A stretch of 57,732 nt of DNA from Halochromatium glycolicum (lineage in GTDB: Bacteria > Pseudomonadota > Gammaproteobacteria > Chromatiales > Chromatiaceae): contig NZ_NRSJ01000032.1 of NCBI RefSeq assembly GCF_016584085.1, positions 1-57,732 on the forward strand. The letters are read 5' to 3'. Both the position numbers and the translations under genes were made by a program. Shown piece after piece: positions 52,451 through 57,732 of this stretch. The notes beneath the pieces are model-generated. The model did no database searches, was not told the origin of the DNA, and saw only the letters and a list, made by a program, of their open reading frames with translations. Positions within the stretch are counted from its first letter, which is position 1; each line of letters starts with the position of its first letter.

Positions 52451-52666
52451 TATTGAACGCCAACTTGTCTCAGCCTGACCACCTGACGTTGATCGCGCTG
52501 AGACTCAGGCGCGACCCGCCCGTGCCAGCGTTTTCGAAGACACGAATTCCACTAATCCAGAGGACACCTACTCGTGATCAATGAGCACGACGAGGTTGCT
52601 CTTAACCAGCGGATCGTCGAGCACATCTAGAACCGTCTCCCAGCATACCTTGCTGCAGTCTGGCTA

Positions 52667-52689
52667 TTGATGCAACAATATTACATATC
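52667..52689 (+). promoter_or_regulatory. candidate Zur box of DUF1826 copy B
   Basis: TATTACAT right half with a matching outer TC, and ATG plus alternating A on the left, about 14 of 22 informative positions of the Zur consensus; outer bases TGAT and ATCA are palindromic. It is 63 bases before the DUF1826 start. Confidence 0.5.
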
Positions 52690-52752
52690 AGCCCGCTGTC
52701 CAAGGCAGCGCCGTATCGACCACTTCTCCCGCTGACGCGAGCGCCCTCTCCC

Positions 52753-53439
52753 ATGCCTGAGACCGCTGTCACGCTGCCACTCGACTCGCGGCTGCTCCAG
52801 CCGACGCACGACATTCGGACCGAGCATCCGCACACGCGGGTTGTGCCTGAGCTCGCCGATCTGGTCGAGGTCTTTGCCGAAACCACGCAGGTCTGCCTCT
52901 TCGAGCGTTCGCCGACCGCCGGTATCGAGCGCTATTTGAACAGTCTGGACGAGCGGTTATGGCGCGGCTTTCGACTCGTCACATCGGCGCCGACCGCGGA
53001 AGGGGCCGGGCCCTCGTGGCCACTCCCCCAGAGCGAGGGTGATGATGACGGTCGCACGGCGCTGGCGCGGGATCTTGCCTTCCTTGCAGAGCTCTACGCA
53101 GACCTGCTTGGTTGTCCGTCACTGGGCGTGCGCCTAGAACGGCTCGACCAAGCCATGTGTCCACGCTGGCACCGGGATCAGACCGGCCTTCGCCTGCTCT
53201 GTACCTACCGAGGGCCGGGAACGGAGTGGCTCGATGATCGAGGTCTAGATCGGCTGAACTTGGGCGAGCAGACGATCCAGTCATGCCTGGCGAGCGGTTG
53301 CGCCGGCCCGTTCGATATCATCCTGTTGAAAGGCACAGCCTGGCCGGGGAATACAGCGCGGGGCGCCATTCACCGCTCGCCGGTACCCGACAATGGCGCA
53401 CGTTATCTCCTTGCCATTGATGCGCTATGGGATGCTTGA
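52753..53439 (+). CDS. DUF1826 family protein (copy B)
   Basis: A 228-aa paralogue of the protein at 31875-32609. The shared core is QAMCPRWHRDQTGLRLLCTY, then RGPGTEWLDDRGLDRLN, and LLKGTAWPGNTARGAIHRSP. Cys-x-x-x-His and the late HRSP are invariant between the two, so likely functional. The N-terminal halves are only distantly similar. It stands alone on its strand behind a Zur-like site. Function unknown. Confidence 0.82.
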   Translation: MPETAVTLPLDSRLLQPTHDIRTEHPHTRVVPELADLVEVFAETTQVCLFERSPTAGIERYLNSLDERLWRGFRLVTSAPTAEGAGPSWPLPQSEGDDDGRTALARDLAFLAELYADLLGCPSLGVRLERLDQAMCPRWHRDQTGLRLLCTYRGPGTEWLDDRGLDRLNLGEQTIQSCLASGCAGPFDIILLKGTAWPGNTARGAIHRSPVPDNGARYLLAIDALWDA

Positions 53440-53569
53440 GCGTCGAGGCTGCATGCGATGGCTCCTGCGCCAAGGAGCGTCCGTTGCGATCCTCTAGGTA
53501 CCGGGTCAAGCGGCGTCGGCCATCCGCCCGAGCCGATGAGCAGCGCGGGCAGAACGGTCGTTGGACCGG

Positions 53570-53935
53570 TCAGGTCTCGACGAGCGTCACCGGCCCATGA
53601 TCATCGCAATGGTCGCCGTGCGGATGGTGCAGGCGACCGTCAACGATGTAGTCGACATGATCCCCATGCGGCACCGCTTCATGACCGCATCCAGGGCCGT
53701 GCACGTGGCCGTCTTCCTGGCAAGCGGTGAGCCGATGCGCGCAGCCGTCCGGGTTGGTCTCGCTGACGGCGATGATGTGCTCGTCGTAGTGGACCAGGCC
53801 GTCGACCTCGTGCGGATGGTGGAGATGGCCATCGTGTAGATAGTCGATATGGCCCTCGTGCTGCAGGGCCTGGTGTCCGCAGCCGGGTCCGTGGCGATGA
53901 TCGTGATGGGGATGGGAATGGCAGTCTTGGCTCAT
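53570..53935 (-). CDS. His-rich metal-binding protein with a duplicated motif
   Basis: A 121-aa cytosolic protein with 30 or more His. Two copies of one pattern are seen: HGPGCGHQALQHEGHIDYLH followed by DGHLHHPHE, and HGPGCGHEAVPHGDHVDYIV followed by DGRLHHPHG. Each pairs a Cys with a cluster of His, a plausible zinc or nickel site. The ATG at 53935 is the first Met before MSQDCHSHPHHDH. It lies downstream of the ArsR gene on the same strand, separated by the palindromic element, so it may be controlled by that regulator. I know no function; metal buffering is the natural guess. Confidence 0.78.
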   Translation of the reverse strand: MSQDCHSHPHHDHRHGPGCGHQALQHEGHIDYLHDGHLHHPHEVDGLVHYDEHIIAVSETNPDGCAHRLTACQEDGHVHGPGCGHEAVPHGDHVDYIVDGRLHHPHGDHCDDHGPVTLVET

Positions 53936-54011
53936 CGATTGGGCTCCGGTTGCGGTCGTTTCAGGATATCGCGCCGGTGCGGCGCTGGTGGAGGACACCG
54001 ATGCGCCTCCC

Positions 54012-54174
54012 TTAGGCGATTTCTGTCAAAGCTCATACCGCCTTGCTGGTCTTTTCGCTCGCCTTCTTCGTCGCGCCGCCGGTCACATAGCCCGGCTATG
54101 CTCCCGGCGACGCTCCTCGAAGGCAAACGAAAATCCTGCGCAATTCGGTACGAGCTTTTCCGGCAATCGCCTTA
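54012..54174. repeat. 163-bp palindromic element, copy 2
   Basis: Same length as copy 1 (44141-44303) and different at only three positions, two of them the second base from each end. Its last bases provide the stop codon (TAA on the reverse strand, 54172-54174) of the ArsR gene, so its insertion may have redefined the regulator's C-terminus. A long hairpin in the transcript between the regulator and the His-rich gene could alter their relative expression. Confidence 0.9.
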
Positions 54175-54513
54175 GGCGTCATTGGTGTGTTGAACGTGAC
54201 CGACCATGTCATCGAGCATGTGCTCGACGTGGGCATCGGCGACGGAGTAATAGGCGTGGCGCCCTTCCCGCTCGACCTTGAGCAAGGCAGCGGTGCGCAG
54301 CAGCCGCAGGTGATGACTCACCAGGGACATCGACAGGCCGCTCGCATCGGCGATCTCTGAGACCGATCGACGTCGATGACGACAGCGCAGAACGATGCCC
54401 AACCGTGTTGGATCGCCCAACAAGGCGAACATCTCGGCCAGGGCTTGGCGTTGGTCAAGACTGAGTTCAGTGGACAGGTCGCACACTCCTAAAACAGTTG
54501 AATAACTGTTCAT
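54172..54513 (-). CDS. ArsR/SmtB-family metal-sensing repressor
   Basis: A 113-aa winged-helix protein: LSLDQRQALAEMFALLGDPT, the recognition helix VSEIADASGLSMSLVSHHLR, LLRTAALLKVEREGRHAYYS and the C-terminal helix DAHVEHMLDDMVGHVQH. The D-x-H...H-x-x-D/H arrangement in that last helix is the alpha5 zinc/cobalt site of SmtB/CzrA sensors. The start at ATG 54513 lies inside the operator palindrome; a start a little further on (GTG 54486) is possible. The stop lies in the repeat element's end. Confidence 0.85.
   Translation of the reverse strand: MNSYSTVLGVCDLSTELSLDQRQALAEMFALLGDPTRLGIVLRCRHRRRSVSEIADASGLSMSLVSHHLRLLRTAALLKVEREGRHAYYSVADAHVEHMLDDMVGHVQHTNDA
54493..54510. promoter_or_regulatory. 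operator of the ArsR/SmtB regulator
   Basis: AACAGTT-GAAT-AACTGTT is a perfect 7-4-7 inverted repeat, much like the SmtB/ZiaR operators that contain TGAA-TTCA repeats. It overlaps the ArsR start region, so autorepression relieved by metal is expected. Confidence 0.75.
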
Positions 54514-54570
54514 CTGTAGAGTAGACGCCTTGCGGCGCTGGTGCAAGTCGAGTCGAGGCAAACGCCTGGA

Positions 54571-54738
54571 CTATGGCAACAGCTTGATCGCCGCGCCGAC
54601 ACCGATCCAGACCAGCGCGATGCCGATCAGATACCAGACGAAGCGTCGGTCCCAGCGACGCAGCCATGCTTGAAATCGGCGTTCAGATTCCTCGCTGCGC
54701 CGCTTGAAGTCCTCGAGCCAAGGGTCAGGTCCGGTCAA
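54571..54738 (-). CDS. Small single-TM protein after fapA
   Basis: A 55-aa protein starting with TTG that overlaps the fapA stop by two bases. The charged N-terminal half (WLEDFKRRSEESERRFQAWL) is followed by one TM, FVWYLIGIALVWIGVGAAI. No family recognised; a small membrane protein coupled to fapA by overlapping translation. The TTG start lowers confidence. Confidence 0.5.
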   Translation of the reverse strand: MTGPDPWLEDFKRRSEESERRFQAWLRRWDRRFVWYLIGIALVWIGVGAAIKLLP

Positions 54739-56444
54739 CGCATCACGATCCCGCCATCCTGCATCGCGAAGGTGACCCTGCTCAGATCCTTGCGGGGCGA
54801 TGCCTCATGGCCAGCCAATTTGATCAGGGTTCCGGCATGACAGCGATGCCGGACCTGTATCCGCGCCTTCTGGCAGCGTTGGAATGCTGCTTTCAATTCC
54901 GCCAGTTCGTCGCGGAGGGCCTGTTCCTTCTTGTTCAGACTTTCCCGCGCCTCAAGGAACTTCTGCTTTCGTTCACCAGTGATCGGCTTGTGCTGTTTGA
55001 CGAAACGCTCGACGATCGACATCAGCTGTTGCCGCTGCGCGCCAACCTGTTTGAGCTCATCGTTGGCAGCGACGACCCGCTTCTTGATCTCATCGGTCGC
55101 GCCAGCGACCAGGACCGTGGCGACGTTGGACATCGCACCGCTCACGCCAACATCAATGAGCTCCCCGGCGCAGGCGCGGCCGCCGACGATGGCGCCGCGT
55201 CCCAAGATCGCAAAGCGCGTCCCAGCGTTGATCTCGGAGTGAAAGACCTGCTTTTGAACGATGACCTCTTGATCGGACTCGACCTTGGCCTCTTGGATGA
55301 AGCGGGCCTTGAGCTGAGTCCCGGCCTTCAGATAGGCATCATCGACCGGGCCTGTGCCCCGATTATCCTTGTGGTGGTCTGAATGCGCGTCCTCGTGCAA
55401 CTGTCGACGGCCGATCACGCCACCTGAGACCTCGATCGCACCGCCCGCCCGGATATGTGCTGCTTCGACCAGACCGCCAACCTTGACATCGCCCATCACC
55501 TCGATCTTCATACCCGGCTCGACATTGCCCTTGACGTGCACGCTGCCATCGAAGCGAATGTGGCCGGTTGACAGCCCCACCTGCTCGAGATGCAGCACCT
55601 TCTCGACGTAGGCGCCATCACGGGCTAGCACCGGCATACCGCTGGTCGCGGCCACCAGGAGATTGTCATCATCCGGCGCCAGGGCGACGCTATCGTTCTT
55701 GGGCTTCAGTATACGCTCCTTGCCGGAGCGGGCCTTCAATAGGTGGCCGGTAACGGTCCGGCCTGGCGTCCCTTCGCTTGGGGGATGGCGCCGCACCAAC
55801 GCCTCGCCGGCTTCGACATGCGGGAAGTCGCCGAGCTCGAGGAAATCGACCTTGCCGGATTCGTCGACCTGTGGGCGGCGGTCGACGATCGTCTCGATCA
55901 AGGGCTCGAGCCGGGCATCGCGACCATGACGGACGGGCTCCCCATAGGCGACGATCATGCAGACTGGGATCAGACTCTCCCGCAGCTGCTGCTGCAGCAC
56001 CTCGCTCGTCAGCGCCGTGAGGCTGTCTTCGAGGAGACCGTGAATGATCTGCCCCCGCTTGAGCGCCTGATCCAGCGCCTCATCGGTCAGGTCCGCACCT
56101 CCGCCCTGAGGCGGATGGACCACAACCCCGGCCAGCATCTCGTCTTTGTTGGTGAAGACCTCGACGCGCGCATCCACAGGCCCCAGGAGACAGAGGTCAC
56201 AGGCCTCGCCGCGCTGCATCTGCTCGAGCAAGCGCGAGACAGCCGCTGGCTCCAACGGTTGCTCATCGGTCTGGAAGCCAGCCGACTCCAACACCTGCGG
56301 AAGTTGTTCCGGTTGCAACACCGGCGCATTCGCCACCGGCTCGTAGTGAACCCAGAGGGCGCCGGTTGAATCCTCTGCGCGAAAACGGAGCCCCAACGCC
56401 TCTGCCGTCGGCACGGCCTGCGCGATCTCATCAGTTGGTTCCAT
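54735..56444 (-). CDS. FapA-family (DUF342) polymer-assembly-like protein
   Basis: A 569-aa DUF342 protein. The N-terminal part (about 1-170) is variable; the conserved region runs ALVRRHPPSEGTPGRTVTGH, AATSGMPVLARDGAYVEKVL, then the beta-helix FDGSVHVKGNVEPGMKIEVM and GAIEVSGGVIGRRQL, and a C-terminal coiled coil (470-520). A His/Asp-rich HEDAHSDHHKDN interrupts the helix near residue 355. DUF342 proteins are cytosolic and tied to surface polymers, motility or signalling; function is otherwise unknown. Confidence 0.88.
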   Translation of the reverse strand: MEPTDEIAQAVPTAEALGLRFRAEDSTGALWVHYEPVANAPVLQPEQLPQVLESAGFQTDEQPLEPAAVSRLLEQMQRGEACDLCLLGPVDARVEVFTNKDEMLAGVVVHPPQGGGADLTDEALDQALKRGQIIHGLLEDSLTALTSEVLQQQLRESLIPVCMIVAYGEPVRHGRDARLEPLIETIVDRRPQVDESGKVDFLELGDFPHVEAGEALVRRHPPSEGTPGRTVTGHLLKARSGKERILKPKNDSVALAPDDDNLLVAATSGMPVLARDGAYVEKVLHLEQVGLSTGHIRFDGSVHVKGNVEPGMKIEVMGDVKVGGLVEAAHIRAGGAIEVSGGVIGRRQLHEDAHSDHHKDNRGTGPVDDAYLKAGTQLKARFIQEAKVESDQEVIVQKQVFHSEINAGTRFAILGRGAIVGGRACAGELIDVGVSGAMSNVATVLVAGATDEIKKRVVAANDELKQVGAQRQQLMSIVERFVKQHKPITGERKQKFLEARESLNKKEQALRDELAELKAAFQRCQKARIQVRHRCHAGTLIKLAGHEASPRKDLSRVTFAMQDGGIVMR

Positions 56445-56453
56445 GAGCCTTTC

Positions 56454-56640
56454 CTAAAACGCTGTCTTCACCAACGGCTTCACCAACGGCTTCACCGCCG
56501 AACCGAATAGCAGCCCAACGCGAGCCGGGGCGCCCAGCTAGAGACCATCGATGAGGTTGCCTTCGGCGAACCCGTTTGCGTTGGAGCAGGCCGCGCAGGC
56601 GATCACCCGTTGCAGCCTACGCAGACAGGCTACCACGGAC
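56454..56640 (-). pseudogene. DsrE-family gene remnant with an in-frame stop
   Basis: Reading leftward, VIACAACSNANGFAEGNLID then GL-stop-LGAPARVGLLFGSAVKPL. It parallels VIACPACAKAAGLTEDDFIE and NPDLVLGILFDPTVKTL of the intact protein at 37101-37553. The TAG at about 56540 and loss of the N-terminal half make it a pseudogene. Its last codons are duplicated (VKPLVKPLVK). Confidence 0.75.
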
Positions 56641-57250
56641 CTGGCGGTGCTCCAGCGCCCGGGATGCGCCGGCAATACGGACCTTAACGCAGCCGAACCA
56701 GGCCGAATCCCGGGCCTTGCGGATCGCGCCATCGCGATCGCTCACTTCATCATGAAACAGATACTGACAGCGAAACGACCTGCGCCCTACTGATTGTGCG
56801 GTTTTTTCGAACGGTTGCGAAGAACACTGCGAATTTACCTTATCATTAACATGGTTTATATCTAACCAATCGCCGCTTGCCTGCTGCGCTCCGCACAGCC
56901 GCGGACCAGGGGGCACGGCGTGAAAGAGATTGCAAGAGCATTGACGTCGATAGCCGCTTCCAACGCTTGCTTGGATCGGCAACCGCCTGCAATGCGAAGG
57001 AGATCGCATGAGCTCACTGCGTAGCCGGCTTTCCTTCGCCCTACAGTCCGCTCCTTCGCCCCGCATTGAAGGCCAACGTCCTCGCTGTCTCGAGAATCGG
57101 TAACCCCAGCTGGCGAAACCGGCTGACGGGACAGTCGTCTCGTTGTTCCGGTCGGCCTGAGCGCCGTGGACAGGCTGGGAACCCTCTCGCGGCAATCCTC
57201 AATCGTCGCAACAGAGCTGATACATCAAGTCTGCAGAATCGGAGGCTTTC
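56641..57250. other. 610-bp gene-free region
   Basis: No gene is supported. It contains an AT-rich patch at 56810-56870 (TTACCTTATCATTAACATGG) that may be a promoter and otherwise average GC-rich sequence. A good ribosome site (GGAGG, 57241-57245) precedes the next gene. Confidence 0.5.
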
Positions 57251-57732
57251 TTGGAGCCACATCGCTACAAAGTCGTTTCAGGGCCGGAAGGCTTCTTGCC
57301 GCCGGCCGCCGCCTCGATGGGCGTCGCGCTGCCCGAGCAAAGTGAAGGCCTGATCGAAGGGGCGCGTGTCCCGGCCGCAAGCGCGTTGGAAGAGGCGGCG
57401 ACCAGGCTGGTCAACGCCAAGCACCCGACCTTCTTCCCCGGTCCGCTGATCCTCTGGAACTGGAAGGATGGGATCGCCGAAAAGGCGCAAGCGCTGAAGG
57501 ATCTGGCCGACACCCTGGGGGCCAAGATCATCCCGATGCCGGACTACCGGCCCAAGTACCCGATGATCAACCCGGAGATCGAGGTCAACCCCAACCACCC
57601 GAACCCAGCAATTCCCGCCATCCTCGGAGATGGCAGCTGACAAGACACGGAGACCGGCATTGAAGATCTCTGGACGCATGGACGCCTCGCTGCAGAGCAA
57701 CGCTTTGATGAAGCTGGCTTGTTCTCCCCTCA
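57251..57732 (+). CDS. CO-dehydrogenase beta-subunit-like protein, N-terminal part, with an in-frame TGA
   Basis: The TTG at 57251 has GGAGG five bases upstream. The first 118 residues (KVVSGPEGFLPPAAASMGVA, HPTFFPGPLILWNWKDGIAE, AKIIPMPDYRPKYPMINPEI, NPNHPN) look like the N-terminus of a family often labelled carbon monoxide dehydrogenase beta subunit, usually over 300 residues. After NPNHPN the resemblance stops (PAIPAILGDGS) and TGA follows at 57638-57640. The same frame stays open to the window end (IEDLWTHGRLAAEQRFDEAG), so the gene either is broken or two fragments are joined. The family name is from memory, so treat it with caution. Confidence 0.55.

Larger units (their letters stand above)
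52404..52752. other. 349-bp divergent control region of znu operon and DUF1826 copy B
   Basis: Holds two Zur-like sites (52426-52450, 52667-52689) 220 bases apart, one for each divergent transcript. Between them a short frame GTG ATC AAT GAG CAC GAC (52575-52630) encodes only 18 residues with a weak ribosome site; no function seen. Confidence 0.6.

Noticed and set aside
52575..52631. An 18-codon frame in the znu/DUF1826 control region as a leader peptide
   Set aside because: Weak ribosome site, no His or Cys enrichment beyond chance and no attenuator-like hairpins seen.
57638..57640. TGA as a selenocysteine codon
   Set aside because: No known selenoprotein family or Cys-aligned position, and similarity is already lost before the codon.

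Overview
The window reads as part of the chromosome of a GC-rich gammaproteobacterium. A purple sulfur bacterium of the Chromatiaceae type is my best guess, from the style of the TonB/Exb, DsrE and CO-dehydrogenase-beta-like proteins; this is inference, since there is no rRNA or photosynthesis gene here. Nearly everything concerns scarce-metal acquisition: haem and iron on the left, zinc over most of the rest, and possibly copper near 37-42 kb.

Layout. 1-12.1 kb: the end of a DUF4198-like/peptidoglycan-binding protein, a Fur-box-like site, then a compact haem operon (HmoA-like monooxygenase, hmuSTUV, exbB, two exbD, tonB, hutW, haem receptor). 12.1-20.9 kb: a CDF exporter, an LbtU-type porin behind a Zur-box-like site, two DUF3299 lipoproteins, an orphan ZnuA-like protein with a broken DUF2796 tail, a TMEM165/GDT1 protein and a GGDEF-EAL protein. 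21-28 kb: a ZnuD-like receptor divergent from exbB-tonB (exbD reduced to a stub) and a large receptor. 28-37 kb: a graveyard of gene fragments surrounding a Zur-type cluster (85-aa protein, ZigA-like GTPase, DUF1826, DksA2), with an IscB element inserted in a second, decayed GTPase gene, followed by an intact toxin-antitoxin pair. 37-44 kb: DsrE-like protein, a receptor with a Cys/Met-rich plug, a TauE/DsbD_2 membrane protein, a sigma-54 activator and a rubredoxin-oxidoreductase fusion. 44.3-52.4 kb: one long leftward operon, small membrane protein-znuC-znuB-znuA-COG0523-WD40-DUF2796-ABC ATPase-ABC permease. 52.7-57.7 kb: DUF1826, a His-rich protein, an ArsR regulator with its operator, a small membrane protein, FapA, a DsrE relic and a CODH-beta-like fragment.

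How it works together. Sites resembling the gammaproteobacterial Zur box precede lbtU, the orphan znuA, the ZnuD receptor, the DUF1826/dksA2 divergent pair, the znuC operon and the second DUF1826 gene. The proposed unit takes zinc across the outer membrane (ZnuD, TonB/ExbB), captures it in the periplasm (two ZnuA types, His-rich DUF2796, lipoproteins), imports it (ZnuBC and possibly a MacB-like ABC pair), redistributes it (COG0523 GTPases) and substitutes zinc-free proteins (DksA2). The haem operon would make the parallel Fur-controlled system. The region also shows repeated duplication followed by partial loss, an RNA-guided nuclease element and two copies of a 163-bp palindromic element.
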